Shown here: in pieces, positions 10,240 to 20,524 of the stretch | Position numbering within the stretch: position 1 is the first letter of the stretch | Layout of the letters: each line of letters begins with the position of its first letter | Assembly: GCA_015067255.1 (NCBI GenBank) | Contig: SVMS01000010.1 | Location: forward strand, 1-49,163 | DNA: 49,163 bases | Direction: 5' to 3' | Source: Oscillospiraceae bacterium | GTDB taxonomy: Bacteria; Bacillota; Clostridia; Oscillospirales; SIG519 | The notes under the pieces: model-generated | Told to the model about the DNA's origin: nothing | The model's database searches: none | The model's input: the letters and a program-made list of their open reading frames with translations, nothing else | Made by a program: the position numbers and the translations under genes

Positions 10240-11121
10240 TTAAAAATCAGCTAAAGGATACGGACCGTCTAAAACCTCTCTGCCAACAAACATAATACCG
10301 TCTTTTTTCGTTTTTACAAGCCATTTTATTAAAGTTATATTTCCTTTTTCTATTTCAATTCCTGTTATACATCTTGGGTGGACACAGCTGCCGTCATTAA
10401 AATAAAAAGAGCTTTTAGGCTGAGGCAGCGAAGGTCTGTGAGTATGTCCTGTCACTGTCAGTTGTTTTCTTTTTTTTGCCCAGTCCGAAATTTTCTTTTC
10501 AATTTTTTGCTGCTGTTTATAATTTTTAGCGGCACTTGTGGGGTCAAGCAATCCGATATTTTCAAGAGGCTTCCAAATATGCCTTACAAGAAATCTTGAA
10601 ACTCTCCATAAATTGTCATTAAAAAAATCCGCCTGATGACCGTGAACAAGAAACAAGCTCTTTAAGCTTTCCTTATTAAGTAGCAACAAAGCCTGAAGAT
10701 ATTGCATATTGGGCAAAAGCGTAAGCTCTTTTTTCTGTGTATAATCGTAATAACACCCTTTTATTTTTCTTATATATGGCTTTTTCTTTTGCATATCGTG
10801 ATTTCCGTAAAGCATATATAATCTGTCTTCTTTTAAAAAATGTGACATCAGCAAAAAAATATCTGCGTGTACCTCTAAAATCTGCTCAAAATTTTTATTT
10901 CCCCAAAGCTCGTCGCCGTCGCCTAATTCAATATAGGAAAACCCATTTTTATAATAGTATTCCAATGCCGAATAAAACAAATGCTGATTTTTTAAAAAGG
11001 TATCTGAGTGACTGCCGTTACCTCTGTGGCAATCACTCATTAAAATAAATTTATCGTTATTGTCAAAAAATATAACAGGACAGCTTCTTAAAAGCTTATC
11101 GAATTTTTTACTCATACTCAT
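10240..11121 (-). CDS. Metallophosphoesterase, UDP-diacylglucosamine hydrolase-like
   Basis: Calcineurin-like phosphoesterase with all five metal-binding blocks in order: MSDCHRG (DxH), ELGDGDELW (GDxxD-like), YGNHDMQ (GNHD), LVHGHQAD (GH) and VTGHTHRP (GHTH). The 293-residue length and the DELW and HQAD pattern resemble LpxH-like proteins, but this Gram-positive lineage has no lipid A, so the substrate is unknown. The start ATG (11119-11121) lies 1 nt after the stop codon of the membrane-protein gene upstream, which suggests translational coupling. A second ATG at 11113-11115 is possible. Confidence 0.85.
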   Translation of the reverse strand: MSMSKKFDKLLRSCPVIFFDNNDKFILMSDCHRGNGSHSDTFLKNQHLFYSALEYYYKNGFSYIELGDGDELWGNKNFEQILEVHADIFLLMSHFLKEDRLYMLYGNHDMQKKKPYIRKIKGCYYDYTQKKELTLLPNMQYLQALLLLNKESLKSLFLVHGHQADFFNDNLWRVSRFLVRHIWKPLENIGLLDPTSAAKNYKQQQKIEKKISDWAKKRKQLTVTGHTHRPSLPQPKSSFYFNDGSCVHPRCITGIEIEKGNITLIKWLVKTKKDGIMFVGREVLDGPYPLADF

Positions 11122-11122
11122 T

Positions 11123-12106
11123 TTACTTATATAAGCCTCGTACTCTTCCGGTTTCTAAAAAGCTTTTAAGCAATTCAGGTTTTTTCTCTTTTATAAGCTC
11201 TATACCCTGCTGTGCGTTCATACTTTCATCTACAATGTCGTTATATGCTTCACATAAATTCCTACTGTTTGCAAGAACTATTTCTTCTGCAATCGGAGTA
11301 CGGCTGAAAGGCTGTTGAGTTTTTGGGGTTGTCATATAAATTTGCACAATTGATTTACGGCGGTATAAATCTTCACTGCTATAGCCTATATTTATTGCCG
11401 CTTCTTCAAAAGCCTGTGCCATTTTTCTGTCGGGAAATTTTATCTGATAGAGTGCTGACAGTTCCTCGGGCGTTGAAAACTCTCCCAGTTTAAAGCCTGT
11501 AAGCCACCAATGCTTCTGCGCTCTTTTAAAAATTTTTCTGTTATTTTTTAAAAGAGTAACAGACATAGGAATAAGCTCATCATTTTTTAAGCTTTGATAT
11601 ATTTCTTTATCTGTACGGTAATAAATTCCTATTTCGGCGCCTGTGGTCATTCCGTACTGACCTTTCCAAAGCTCTGCAAGCCACTGCTTTGAATTGTATT
11701 CAAATTTTATAGGCTCGCAGTCTATCACCATTCCCATTGTTATTGCCGCTTCATCATAAAGACGGCAATATCCGTATTCTCTCTGCCACGCTTCAATCTC
11801 CGAATAAAAAATATCCTGATTTTTGTCATATGCAAAGCCTAATTCATTATATATATTTTCAAAATTTTCGGGACGTATTTTGAAAACTCCCATTATAAAA
11901 CCCAACAGCTTTTTAAAAAGGCTTACAAGCTCGGGAATTAAACTAATAAAAATAAGAACAAAACAGGCAAAAGCCAAAATAAAGCCTGCTATAATAAATA
12001 CCTTACTTAAAAATTCTCTATTAAAAGCAAAAAGCAAAATACTGTTTAAGCAACCAATAAACACGGTGTTTTTCTCCCTTTTTTCTCTTTGATATATACT
12101 ATTCAA
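11123..12106 (-). CDS. Membrane protein with DUF4474-like domain
   Basis: Predicted membrane protein of 327 residues. One or two hydrophobic segments lie near the N-terminus (about residues 17-28 and 35-70: KVFIIAGFILAFACFVLIFI). A soluble C-terminal domain rich in aromatic residues follows, with WLAELWKGQYGMTTGAEIGIY, which resembles DUF4474 from memory. No catalytic motif is visible. It is probably transcribed with the metallophosphoesterase, which starts 1 nt after its stop. Function unknown. Confidence 0.65.
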   Translation of the reverse strand: MNSIYQREKREKNTVFIGCLNSILLFAFNREFLSKVFIIAGFILAFACFVLIFISLIPELVSLFKKLLGFIMGVFKIRPENFENIYNELGFAYDKNQDIFYSEIEAWQREYGYCRLYDEAAITMGMVIDCEPIKFEYNSKQWLAELWKGQYGMTTGAEIGIYYRTDKEIYQSLKNDELIPMSVTLLKNNRKIFKRAQKHWWLTGFKLGEFSTPEELSALYQIKFPDRKMAQAFEEAAINIGYSSEDLYRRKSIVQIYMTTPKTQQPFSRTPIAEEIVLANSRNLCEAYNDIVDESMNAQQGIELIKEKKPELLKSFLETGRVRGLYK

Positions 12107-12239
12107 AGCTTATAAAAAGTGATAATATACGCCATTTTTAAAAAGTTAAATAAAAAATGAAAATAAGAGAGAAAACTCGTAAAAACAAGAGAAACAGAGC
12201 AAATAAGGGATATAAATTAAAAATTCCGCCAAATTAGGC

Positions 12240-12268
12240 TTGACAAGTTAATTTCGACATATTATAAT
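12240..12268 (+). promoter_or_regulatory. Sigma-A promoter of rplM-rpsI
   Basis: TTGACA (12240-12245), 17 bp, TATAAT (12263-12268): a perfect consensus promoter about 44 bp before the rplM start. The predicted leader is only about 35 nt, too short for the long structured L13 leaders known in other Firmicutes. Confidence 0.92.
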
Positions 12269-12311
12269 GTGCGAGTTAATAAATTGAAAAATAATCAGGA
12301 GGAAAAAGGAT

Positions 12312-12740
12312 ATGTCAACCTTTATGGCAAACGCGCAAAACATTGACAGAAAGTGGTATATAATAGATGCCGCTGACAAGCCCCTTGGTCGTGTTGCTTC
12401 TCAGGCAGCTGTTCTGCTCAGAGGAAAGCACAAGACTGTTTTCACACCTCACTTTGATTGCGGCGATCATGTAATAATCATCAATGCAGACAAAGCAACT
12501 CTTTCAGGCAGTAAGCTTGAGAAGAAATTCTACCGTCATCACACAGGTTATGTTGGCGGACTTAAGGAAGTTCCTTATCGTATTCTTATGGAAAAGAACC
12601 CTGAGAAAGCTATGACTCTTGCAGTTAAGGGTATGCTTCCTCACAACACTTTAGGAGCTTCTGCTCTTAAAAGATTAAGAGTATACAAGGGCGATGCTCA
12701 CACACACGCAGCTCAGAAGCCCGAAGTATACGGAATATAG
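12312..12740 (+). CDS. rplM: 50S ribosomal protein L13
   Basis: 142-residue L13 with the family features [42 protein letters not shown] and [26 protein letters not shown] (12297-12302) lies 9 nt before the ATG. First gene of the conserved rplM-rpsI operon, with a consensus promoter. L13 is an early assembly protein of the large subunit. Confidence 0.98.
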   Translation: MSTFMANAQNIDRKWYIIDAADKPLGRVASQAAVLLRGKHKTVFTPHFDCGDHVIIINADKATLSGSKLEKKFYRHHTGYVGGLKEVPYRILMEKNPEKAMTLAVKGMLPHNTLGASALKRLRVYKGDAHTHAAQKPEVYGI

Positions 12741-12758
12741 TAAGGAGGAAACTAGGAT

Positions 12759-13160
12759 ATGTATACAGCTAAAAAAGAGTATTTTTACGGCACCGGCAGA
12801 AGAAAAAGCTCTGTTGCAAGAGTTAGAATAGTTCCCGGTACAGGCGTAATTACAATAAACGACAGAGATATTGACGATTATTTCGGTCTTGATACCCTTA
12901 AGCTTATCGTTAGACAGCCTTTTGCTGTTACAGGTACTGAAGGCAAGTATGATATTATTGCTAAGGTTATCGGCGGTGGCGTTTCCGGTCAGGCAGGCGC
13001 TATCAGACACGGTCTTGCAAGAGCTCTTCTTCAGTCCGACAGTGAATTAAAGCCCGTTCTTAAAAAAGCAGGCCTTCTCACCCGTGACCCTCGTATGAAG
13101 GAAAGAAAGAAATACGGCTTAAAAGGCGCAAGACGTGCTCCTCAGTTCTCAAAGAGATAG
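12759..13160 (+). CDS. rpsI: 30S ribosomal protein S9
   Basis: 133-residue S9: [16 protein letters not shown] at the N-terminus, [19 protein letters not shown] in the middle, and the basic tail [17 protein letters not shown] that reaches the P-site tRNA. It starts 18 bp after rplM with GGAGG before the ATG. No classical terminator follows; instead a structured region lies at 13173-13243. Confidence 0.98.
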   Translation: MYTAKKEYFYGTGRRKSSVARVRIVPGTGVITINDRDIDDYFGLDTLKLIVRQPFAVTGTEGKYDIIAKVIGGGVSGQAGAIRHGLARALLQSDSELKPVLKKAGLLTRDPRMKERKKYGLKGARRAPQFSKR

Positions 13161-13172
13161 TTTCTGTTTTTT

Positions 13173-13243
13173 CGGCTTTCGGGTATTTATTTACCCGTTG
13201 CCGTGCTTACAGCCTGGTATACTGTAAGCCTCGCAATATACCC
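13173..13243 (+). other. Structured intergenic region after rpsI
   Basis: CGGC (13173-13176) and GCCG (13200-13203) enclose GGGTA/TACCC (13181-13185/13192-13196). A second hairpin pairs GCTTACAG (13205-13212) with CTGTAAGC (13222-13229). ATACCC (13238-13243) could compete for GGGTAT (13181-13186). It may end rpsI transcripts or lie in the leader of the next gene. It does not show the consensus of a c-di-AMP riboswitch. Confidence 0.45.
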
Positions 13244-13353
13244 ATCTACTCGAGAAAGTATTTGGCAAAAGCTTGATTTAGCTTTTCGTATATTATTTCC
13301 TTTAATGGAATATAATATAATGATGTTCCAAAAAAATCAAAGGGGAAATGTTT

Positions 13354-14406
13354 TTGATTAGTTATAAGAAAATTCGAAAGAAAGTGCTTAAAAAGTACGG
13401 CTTTATTATCCGTGCTGTCAGCTCTCGCTTGGGAATACTTGCTGTTTTCGCAGGTGTTGCCTTGACTGTTGCTGTTATCACTCTTTCGTCGGTAAAGGTG
13501 CTTGCTGTCAATGTTGACGGCGAACATATTGTCATTAGGACTCTCAATAACGACGTGTATCAGACTATGAATGAAAGCGGAATTGAAATTGCGCCCAACG
13601 ATATAGTAGATATGTCTTTTAACGGTTCAAATGTTGATATTTCAATTACCCGTACCTTTCCGGTCACTTTGCTTGTTGACGGAGTCAATAACTACCAATG
13701 GGTTTCCGGCGGTACTGTTGGAGATTTGCTTGAGCAAAACAAAATTTACTTATCAGGAGAAGATAAAATCAACGTCGAAAAAGACGTTCCTTTATCCTCC
13801 GGTCTTAAAATTGAAGTTACCCGAATTTCAACAAAGCAATATGACGAATATGTTTCTATTCCCTATTCTACAAAGATTGAAAAAATTTATTTCGGTTCTT
13901 CCATCGGCAAAATGCCTAAAAATGTTAAAGGCGTTGAAGGTGTAAGAAAAATAACAAAGGTTGATACTGTTGTCAACGGAGTTGTTACCGAATCTAAAAC
14001 CATAAGTAACGTTATTGAAAAGCAACCTGTTACTGAGATAAAATACGAAGCTGTTAAGGGTCCTACAAAGATAGTTGCCGGCAAAGAGCTTAAGTATTCC
14101 AAAGTGTATACAATGAGCGCTACGGCATATACAACCGTTCCAGGTAAGACAGGAATTTACACTGCAACCGGAGTCAAAGTTTCAAAAGGCTGTATTGCTA
14201 TCAATCCCAAAATCGTAAAATATCTCTCTTTAGGTGATAAGCTGTATATCGAAACTGCTGACGGCAGTTATGTTTACGGCTACGGTACAATTAACGATAC
14301 AGGCGGAATGAAAGGCGCAAACGATATTGACTTGTTTTTCCCTTCATTAGCCGATTGTAATCTTTGGGGAAGAAGAACAGTAAAAGTTTATGTACTTGAA
14401 GAATAA
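13354..14406 (+). CDS. Cell-wall 3D-domain protein with DUF348 repeats (YabE/RpfB-like)
   Basis: A basic N-terminus and a membrane anchor (LGILAVFAGVALTVAVITL) precede two DUF348 modules (VNVDGEHIVIRTLNNDVYQTM and TLLVDGVNNYQWVSGGTVGDLL). A G5-like region (VTEIKYEAVKGPTKIVAGKE) follows, then a C-terminal 3D domain starting MSATAYTTV. The three Asp that name the 3D fold are visible in NDTGG, NDIDLFF and ADCN. Relatives act on peptidoglycan as lytic transglycosylase-like enzymes; which bond is cut here is inference. I prefer TTG 13354, 8 nt after AGGGG; ATG 13348 is only 2 nt from it. Confidence 0.85.
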   Translation: MISYKKIRKKVLKKYGFIIRAVSSRLGILAVFAGVALTVAVITLSSVKVLAVNVDGEHIVIRTLNNDVYQTMNESGIEIAPNDIVDMSFNGSNVDISITRTFPVTLLVDGVNNYQWVSGGTVGDLLEQNKIYLSGEDKINVEKDVPLSSGLKIEVTRISTKQYDEYVSIPYSTKIEKIYFGSSIGKMPKNVKGVEGVRKITKVDTVVNGVVTESKTISNVIEKQPVTEIKYEAVKGPTKIVAGKELKYSKVYTMSATAYTTVPGKTGIYTATGVKVSKGCIAINPKIVKYLSLGDKLYIETADGSYVYGYGTINDTGGMKGANDIDLFFPSLADCNLWGRRTVKVYVLEE

Positions 14407-14420
14407 TTTTTAAAAAAATC

Positions 14421-14449
14421 TTGCAATTATTAAAAAAAGCTGATATAAT
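14421..14449 (+). promoter_or_regulatory. Sigma-A promoter of rpsT
   Basis: TTGCAA (14421-14426), 17 bp, TATAAT (14444-14449), about 47 bp before the rpsT start. Confidence 0.8.
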
Positions 14450-14495
14450 TGTTTTTGCTGAAATTATACGGCTTTTTACAAGGGAGGTGCACAAG

Positions 14496-14735
14496 TTGCC
14501 TAACATTAAATCCGCTAAGAAAAGAGTTATTGTTACAAGAACAAAGGCTCTCAACAATCAGATGAGAAGATCTTCTCTTAAAACTGTTATCAAAGCTTTT
14601 GAGAACGATAAAACTCAAGATAATTATAATGCTGCAGTAAAAGCTATTGATAAGGCTGCCGCAAAGGGAATTATGCACAAGAACGCTGCTGCCCGTAAAA
14701 AGTCACAGCTGACACTTGCTCTTAATAAAGCATAA
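14496..14735 (+). CDS. rpsT: 30S ribosomal protein S20
   Basis: Small helical S20 of 79 residues beginning MPNIKSAKKRV, with the conserved core ARKKSQLTLALNKA at the C-terminus. The start is TTG 14496-14498: AGGGAGGTG (14481-14489) lies just upstream, and this start gives the usual N-terminus. Longer readings would cover the promoter. It is followed at once by a strong terminator, so it is probably a single-gene unit. Confidence 0.95.
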   Translation: MPNIKSAKKRVIVTRTKALNNQMRRSSLKTVIKAFENDKTQDNYNAAVKAIDKAAAKGIMHKNAAARKKSQLTLALNKA

Positions 14736-14742
14736 GTATTTA

Positions 14743-14769
14743 AAAAAGTACCCTTATGGGTACTTTTTT
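14743..14769 (+). terminator. Terminator of rpsT
   Basis: AAAAAGTACCC (14743-14753) pairs with GGGTACTTTTT (14758-14768) over a TTAT loop, ending in a T-run. Confidence 0.88.
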
Positions 14770-14809
14770 AGTTATCTTTTTAGTTTTTTATTACTGTATG
14801 AAAGGTTGT

Positions 14810-16699
14810 ATGGCACTAATTATGACTACTTACAATATGGGAAATGCTGATATTGCCGTTATCGGAGCAGGGCATGCAGGAATTGAAGCTGCTCTTGCCG
14901 CTGCTCGTTTAGGTATGTCTGTTATTATCTTTACAATAAATCTTGATGCTGTTGGAAATATGCCCTGCAACCCTTCTATCGGCGGTACGGCAAAGGGCCA
15001 TTTGGTGTGCGAAATAGATGCTTTGGGCGGTGAAATGGGAAAAGCTGCTGACAGAACATCTATCCAAAGCCGTATGCTCAACAGAGGAAAAGGCGCCGCT
15101 GTTTACTCTCTTCGTATGCAGTCTGACAGAAGCCGTTACAGAGAGTATATGAAAAAAGTTTTGGAGAAAACTAAAAACCTACAGTTAAAACAAGCTCAGA
15201 TTGTCGATATCGGCGTTGAGAACGGTAAGGTCTGCTCTGTTACCACCGATTTAGGCGCTGTTTATAACGTCAATGCTGTTATTATTGCCACAGGCACATT
15301 TTTAAAAGGAAAAATCATAGTTGGAGACGCTTCTTACAGCGGCGGTCCTGACGGTATGCATGCTGCCAATGAGCTTTCTCAAAAGCTCTTGGATTTAGGT
15401 ATTGAGCTTATGCGCTTTAAAACGGGTACTCCTGCAAGAGTTAACAGAAGAAGCGTTGACTTCTCCAAAACCGAGGAACAAAAGGGTGATGATGAACCCC
15501 TTGCTTTTTCAAAAGGAAGCGGCTACATACCCAAAAACAAAGCAAGCTGTTATCTTACCTATACTAACAGAAGAACTCACGAAATAATTCTTGAAAATCT
15601 TCACCGCTCCCCTCTTTACAGCGGTAAAATAGAAGGCATCGGACCTCGATACTGTCCAAGTATTGAAGATAAAATTGTCCGTTTTGCTGACAAAGAGCGC
15701 CATCAGCTTTTCATTGAGCCTATGGGACTTTCTACTGACGAAATGTACGTTCAGGGAATGAGCTCTTCCCTGCCTGAAGATGTTCAGCTTGCATTTCTTC
15801 GCACTATAAAGGGACTTGAAAATGTTGAAATGATGAGAACTGCTTATGCTATTGAATACGATTGCGTAAATCCTCTTGAGCTTTTGCCCACATTGGAATT
15901 TAAAAAGATTTCCGGACTTTACGGTGCAGGTCAATTCAACGGAAGCTCAGGCTATGAAGAAGCGGCGGCACAGGGCATTATTGCAGGAATAAACGCTGCC
16001 TTAAAGCTTAAAAACAAACAGCCTCTTATTCTTGACAGAAGCAGCTCATATATAGGAACTCTTATTGATGATTTAGTTACAAAAGGAACTAACGAGCCTT
16101 ACAGAATGATGACGGGCAGAAGCGAATACCGTCTTATGCTGAGACAGGATAATGCGGACAGACGTCTTACTCCTATAGGCTATAAAATCGGACTTGTTAA
16201 GAAAAGCCAATACAATAAATTTCTAAAACGTGTTCAGATGCTTGAAGCTGAAATAGAGCGCACAAGAAAAACAATTATTAAGCCTACTGCTAAAGCAAAT
16301 GAACTTCTTATAAATAACAATACAGACCCTCTTAATTCAGGAGCATTTTTATGCGACCTTATTAAACGTCCTCAGCTTGATTACGAGAAACTATCAGAGC
16401 TTGACACTTCCCGTCCCTCTTTGCCCTCATATATTTTTGAGCAGGCTCAGACAGAGCTTAAATATGAAGGCTATATAAAGCGTGAGGAACAAAAACAACA
16501 GCAATTCAAAAAAAATGAGAATAAGATTATGCCTGAGGATATAGACTATAATAAAATATACGGTTTACGAATTGAAGCACGTCAGAAGCTTTCTAAAATA
16601 CGTCCTTTAAACTTAGGACAGGCTTCAAGAATTTCAGGAGTCAGTCCTGCGGATATTTCAGTGCTTATGATTTATCTTGAAGGCTATAAAAATAATTAA
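14810..16699 (+). CDS. mnmG: tRNA uridine-5-carboxymethylaminomethyl(34) synthesis enzyme MnmG
   Basis: FAD-dependent enzyme that, with MnmE, builds the cmnm5 group on wobble U34. The FAD motif GAGHAG is at residues 19-24. [22 protein letters not shown] and TGTFLKG follow, and the C-terminal domain includes [20 protein letters not shown]. The reading frame extends upstream into the rpsT terminator, so a later start is needed. ATG 14810 has GAAAGG close upstream and gives 629 residues; ATG 14822 is the alternative. Its usual partner mnmE is not in the window. Confidence 0.95.
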   Translation: MALIMTTYNMGNADIAVIGAGHAGIEAALAAARLGMSVIIFTINLDAVGNMPCNPSIGGTAKGHLVCEIDALGGEMGKAADRTSIQSRMLNRGKGAAVYSLRMQSDRSRYREYMKKVLEKTKNLQLKQAQIVDIGVENGKVCSVTTDLGAVYNVNAVIIATGTFLKGKIIVGDASYSGGPDGMHAANELSQKLLDLGIELMRFKTGTPARVNRRSVDFSKTEEQKGDDEPLAFSKGSGYIPKNKASCYLTYTNRRTHEIILENLHRSPLYSGKIEGIGPRYCPSIEDKIVRFADKERHQLFIEPMGLSTDEMYVQGMSSSLPEDVQLAFLRTIKGLENVEMMRTAYAIEYDCVNPLELLPTLEFKKISGLYGAGQFNGSSGYEEAAAQGIIAGINAALKLKNKQPLILDRSSSYIGTLIDDLVTKGTNEPYRMMTGRSEYRLMLRQDNADRRLTPIGYKIGLVKKSQYNKFLKRVQMLEAEIERTRKTIIKPTAKANELLINNNTDPLNSGAFLCDLIKRPQLDYEKLSELDTSRPSLPSYIFEQAQTELKYEGYIKREEQKQQQFKKNENKIMPEDIDYNKIYGLRIEARQKLSKIRPLNLGQASRISGVSPADISVLMIYLEGYKNN

Positions 16700-16712
16700 C
16701 ATAAAAAAATAT

Positions 16713-16741
16713 TTGTATTTTTTGAAAAAGTATAGTATAAT
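16713..16741 (+). promoter_or_regulatory. Possible promoter of topA-trmFO
   Basis: TTGTAT (16713-16718), 17 bp, TATAAT (16736-16741), in the 95-bp gap before topA. The -35 is weak. Confidence 0.5.
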
Positions 16742-16794
16742 ACTCTTCGGCACATTTATATAAATTCAATTTTTACTGTAAGGTGGTAAGTCGG

Positions 16795-18867
16795 GTGTCA
16801 AAAAAGCTTGTAATTGTTGAGTCTCCCGCTAAGGCGAAAACTATAAAAAAATATCTCGGCTCAGGATATGAAGTTACCGCTTCTATGGGTCATGTTCGTG
16901 ATTTACCGGTTTCTAAAATCGGAGTAGATACGGAAAACGATTTTGAGCCTGCATATATAAATATAAAGGGCAAAGCTCCTCTCATAAATGATTTGAAAAA
17001 GGCTGCTAAGGATTGTGACAAAATTTTCCTTGCAACTGACCCTGACCGTGAAGGAGAAGCTATTTCCTGGCATCTTGCATATATTTTAGGTTTAAAAGAA
17101 ACAGAAGCCAACCGTGTAACCTTTAACGAAATTACTAAAAATGCGGTTAAAGAAGGCATTCGCAATCCCCGCTGTCTTGATAAAAATCTTATAGATGCTC
17201 AGCAGGCAAGACGTGTGCTTGACCGTCTTGTCGGCTATAAGCTAAGTCCTTTTTTATGGAGAAAAATCAAAAAAGGTCTCTCTGCAGGACGTGTTCAATC
17301 GGTTGCTACCCGTCTTATTGTTGACCGTGAACGAGAAATAAAAGATTTTATACCCGAAGAATTCTGGAGCTTAACAGCAAAATTTCAATCAACTCCCAAA
17401 AAATTCTTTACTGCTAAATTTTTTGGAGATACAAAAGGAAAAATTGAGCTTAAAACCGAAGCTCAGACCTTGAAAATAATAGAGGCTCTTAACGGAGCTG
17501 AATACTGTGTTGATAGCATAAAAAAAGGTACAAAGCAACGTCAACCCGCACCTCCCTTTATAACCTCTACTCTTCAGCAGGAGGCTTCACGCCGTTTTGG
17601 ATATCCATCTAAAAAGACTATGAGTATCGCTCAGCAGCTATATGAAGGCGTTAATATAAAGGGAATTGGTCTTACAGGTCTTATAACCTATATGAGAACT
17701 GATTCTTTGCGAATTTCCAATGAAGCTTTGGCACAGGCAAAAGCTCATATTTTAAGCACCTACGGACCGAAATATTATCCTTCAAGCACAAGAATTTTTA
17801 AAACTAAAAAAGGTGCGCAGGACGCTCACGAAGCTATCCGTCCCTCTGATATAACCCTTACTCCCGATAAGGTTAAGGATAGTCTTACTACTGAACAGCT
17901 AAAGCTTTACAAGCTTATTTGGGAACGTTTTCTTTCCAGCCAGATGGCAAATGCTGTTTATGAAACCTTAAGTATTGATATTAAGGCTTACGATTATATT
18001 TTTAAAGCAAATGACCAAAAAATTAAATTTAACGGCTTTACTGCTCTATACGAAGAAAAAAGAGACGAGGAAGAGGAAGAAAGCTTTTCAAAGATTCCCA
18101 ATCTTAACGAAGGAGATATTCTCAATTTCAAAGAGCTTATTCCTGAGCAAAAGTTTACTCAGCCCCCTTCCCGTTACAGCGAAGCTACTCTCATAAAGCG
18201 TCTTGAGGAGGACGGTATAGGAAGACCTTCTACCTACGCTCCCACAATTTCAACTATTACTGAAAGAAATTATGTTAAAAAAGAAGGTAAGCTATTATAT
18301 CCCACATCTTTGGGAGAGGTTACTACTGACCTTATGACCGAGCATTTTCCCGATATTGTTAATATTGAATTTACCGCTAATATGGAAAATGACCTTGACA
18401 CCATTGAGGACGGTCAGCGTCCTTGGAAAGAGGTTATCAGAGAATTTTATTCACCCTTTGCAAAGACTCTTGAAAATGCTGAAAAGAAGCTTGAAGGTGA
18501 ATATATTAAAATTCCCGATGAGGTTACTGATATTCCCTGTGATAAATGCGGAAAAATGATGGTTATCAAGCAGGGCCGTTTTGGAAAATTCCTTGCCTGT
18601 CCCGGATATCCCGAATGTAAAAATACAAAGCCTCTTGTTAACGAAACCGACGGACTTTGCCCCAAATGCTCTTCTAAAATGCTTCTTAAAAAATCAAGAG
18701 CAGGCAAAAAATACTATGCTTGCGAAAAGGGCAAGGAATGCGGCTTTATGACTTGGGAGGTTCCTCTTAAGGAAAAATGTCCCAAATGCGGCTCCTCTCT
18801 GTATAAGCCCGCTTTCAGAGGAAGCAAGGCCCATTGTTTAAAGGAAGGCTGCGATTTTAAAAAGTGA
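16795..18867 (+). CDS. topA: DNA topoisomerase I
   Basis: Type IA topoisomerase that relaxes negative supercoils. The TOPRIM domain is at the N-terminus ([19 protein letters not shown], then [15 protein letters not shown]). The active-site Tyr is in [14 protein letters not shown]. Three C-terminal zinc-finger modules follow: CDKCGK...CPGYPEC, CPKCSSK...CEKGKEC and CPKCGSS...CLKEGC. I start at GTG 16795 ([11 protein letters not shown]), 690 residues, with AAGGTGG 8 nt upstream. The stop overlaps the ATG of trmFO by one base, indicating coupling. Confidence 0.97.
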   Translation: MSKKLVIVESPAKAKTIKKYLGSGYEVTASMGHVRDLPVSKIGVDTENDFEPAYINIKGKAPLINDLKKAAKDCDKIFLATDPDREGEAISWHLAYILGLKETEANRVTFNEITKNAVKEGIRNPRCLDKNLIDAQQARRVLDRLVGYKLSPFLWRKIKKGLSAGRVQSVATRLIVDREREIKDFIPEEFWSLTAKFQSTPKKFFTAKFFGDTKGKIELKTEAQTLKIIEALNGAEYCVDSIKKGTKQRQPAPPFITSTLQQEASRRFGYPSKKTMSIAQQLYEGVNIKGIGLTGLITYMRTDSLRISNEALAQAKAHILSTYGPKYYPSSTRIFKTKKGAQDAHEAIRPSDITLTPDKVKDSLTTEQLKLYKLIWERFLSSQMANAVYETLSIDIKAYDYIFKANDQKIKFNGFTALYEEKRDEEEEESFSKIPNLNEGDILNFKELIPEQKFTQPPSRYSEATLIKRLEEDGIGRPSTYAPTISTITERNYVKKEGKLLYPTSLGEVTTDLMTEHFPDIVNIEFTANMENDLDTIEDGQRPWKEVIREFYSPFAKTLENAEKKLEGEYIKIPDEVTDIPCDKCGKMMVIKQGRFGKFLACPGYPECKNTKPLVNETDGLCPKCSSKMLLKKSRAGKKYYACEKGKECGFMTWEVPLKEKCPKCGSSLYKPAFRGSKAHCLKEGCDFKK

Positions 18868-20171
18868 TGAAAAAAGCTATAGTTATCGGCGCCGGTTTAG
18901 CAGGCTGTGAAGCTGCCTGGCGCCTTGCAAATGAAAATATACAGGTTACTCTCTATGAGATGAAGCCTAAGAAAAAAACACCGGCTCACAAAAGCGAAAA
19001 TTTTTGTGAGCTTGTTTGTTCCAATTCTTTAAGAGGCGCTTCCCTCTCCAATGCTGTAGGACTTTTAAAGGAAGAAATGCGTCGAATAGGCAGTCTTATA
19101 ATGGAAGCGGCAGATAAAACAGCAGTTCCTGCAGGTGGTGCTCTTGCTGTTGACAGAAATGCTTTTTCCAAATATGTTACTGATAAAATCAGAAATCATA
19201 AAAACATTACTGTTATTGAAAAGGAAATAAGAATTCTTGACAGCTACATAGACAAATGCGACATACTTATTATTGCTTCGGGACCTCTCACCTCTACTTC
19301 TCTTTCTAAAAGCATTTCAAAGCTTATAGGAGAAGATTATCTTCATTTCTTTGATGCCGCTGCACCTATTGTTATGCGTGACAGTATTGATATGAACAGC
19401 GCTTATTTTGCTTCCAGATACGATAAAGGGACTCCTGACTATATAAACTGTCCTATGAACGAAGAGGAATACAACCTCTTTTATGACGAGCTTATAAACG
19501 CAAAATCAGCAGAGCTTCACAGCTTTGACAAAAAGCTAAAGGTTTTTGAAGGCTGTATGCCTGTAGAAATTATGGCAAAAAGAGGCAGACAAACCTTACT
19601 TTTCGGACCTTTAAAGCCTGTAGGACTTAAGGACCCACGAACAAATAAAGGCCCTTATGCCGTTGTTCAATTGCGTCAGGACAACAGTATAGCGAGCCTT
19701 TACAATATAGTAGGTTTTCAGACTCATCTTACCTTCAGCGAACAAAAGCGTGTTTTTTCACTTATTCCTGCTCTTAAAGACGCTCAATTTGTTCGTTACG
19801 GAGTTATGCACAAAAACACCTTTCTCAATTCTCCCAAGCTGTTAAACAACGATTACAGCTTAAGAGCAAACAACAAAATATATTTTGCAGGACAAATGAC
19901 CGGTGTGGAAGGCTATGTAGAGTCTGCCGCTTCGGGACTTGTTGCAGGAATTTCAGCTTCAAAAAGGCTTACTCAGGGTAATTTTACTCCCTTTTCGGAA
20001 TATACCGCTATAGGAGCGCTTGCAAAATATGTAAGTGACAGCAGTATTGAAAATTTCCAGCCTATGAATATCAATTTCGGTCTTTTGCCCTCTTTGGAGA
20101 AAAGAATAAAAGGAAAGAAAGAAAGATACGAAGCTATTGCAGAAATTGCTCTGGAGCATTTAGTACTATAA
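18867..20171 (+). CDS. trmFO: Methylenetetrahydrofolate-tRNA-(uracil-5-)-methyltransferase TrmFO
   Basis: Folate- and FAD-dependent enzyme that makes m5U54 in the T loop of tRNAs. The FAD motif [14 protein letters not shown] is at the N-terminus. [41 protein letters not shown] and [17 protein letters not shown] are typical. The ATG (18867-18869) overlaps the topA stop (TGATG); 434 residues. The topA-trmFO order is common in Firmicutes. A GTG one codon earlier is possible. Confidence 0.96.
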   Translation: MKKAIVIGAGLAGCEAAWRLANENIQVTLYEMKPKKKTPAHKSENFCELVCSNSLRGASLSNAVGLLKEEMRRIGSLIMEAADKTAVPAGGALAVDRNAFSKYVTDKIRNHKNITVIEKEIRILDSYIDKCDILIIASGPLTSTSLSKSISKLIGEDYLHFFDAAAPIVMRDSIDMNSAYFASRYDKGTPDYINCPMNEEEYNLFYDELINAKSAELHSFDKKLKVFEGCMPVEIMAKRGRQTLLFGPLKPVGLKDPRTNKGPYAVVQLRQDNSIASLYNIVGFQTHLTFSEQKRVFSLIPALKDAQFVRYGVMHKNTFLNSPKLLNNDYSLRANNKIYFAGQMTGVEGYVESAASGLVAGISASKRLTQGNFTPFSEYTAIGALAKYVSDSSIENFQPMNINFGLLPSLEKRIKGKKERYEAIAEIALEHLVL

Positions 20172-20200
20172 CTTTAGCTATATATCATTAAAGAATATTG

Positions 20201-20229
20201 TTGACTTATTAAAAAACATATGCTAAAAT
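20201..20229 (+). promoter_or_regulatory. Sigma-A promoter of the cobalamin-regulated operon
   Basis: TTGACT (20201-20206), 17 bp, TAAAAT (20224-20229). Transcription would begin about 10 bp before the riboswitch aptamer. Confidence 0.8.
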
Positions 20230-20250
20230 CTAAAAGTACAGAAGAATAGC

Positions 20251-20396
20251 CGCAAAACATCGGAATTTATTTCCGTTGTCGGATATATCACATTGACTGA
20301 TATATTAGGGGATAAGGAAATACGGTGAAAATCCGTAGCAACAGCCATTACCGTAATTGAGCTTGACTCATAAGTCGGAATGCTTATCGTTTTGCG
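20251..20396 (+). ncRNA. Cobalamin riboswitch
   Basis: The closing stem P1 pairs CGCAAAAC (20251-20258) with GTTTTGCG (20389-20396). Inside are class landmarks: AAGGAAATACGGTGAAAATCC, then an AACAGCCATTACCGTAA segment corresponding to the GCCACTGTAA box, and AAGTCGGAATGC near the 3' end, matching the GTCAGRATGC box. The expression platform is the terminator at 20457-20483. B12 binding should favour termination (known class behaviour; inferred here). Confidence 0.88.
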
Positions 20397-20456
20397 TTTT
20401 GCAAATAAGCCCCTTGGGCAATTGAAGGGTAGTGCAAAAACAGTATAATTGTTTTT

Positions 20457-20483
20457 AAAGCACCCTTTAAGGAGGGTGCTTTT
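20457..20483 (+). terminator. Riboswitch-controlled terminator
   Basis: AAAGCACCCT (20457-20466) pairs with AGGGTGCTTT (20473-20482), loop TTAAGG, ending in T. It lies between the B12 aptamer and the lipoprotein gene, so it is the probable expression platform. Confidence 0.85.
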
Positions 20484-20524
20484 GCGTTATCCTTTCTGTT
20501 AAAAATTTGAAAGGAAGTATAAAA

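Noticed and set aside
13161-13347. c-di-AMP (ydaO-type) riboswitch before the 3D-domain protein
   Set aside because: The expected conserved G-rich core is not present; only generic hairpins are seen.
14756-14809. Longer N-terminus for MnmG
   Set aside because: It would begin inside the rpsT terminator and adds residues absent from MnmG proteins.
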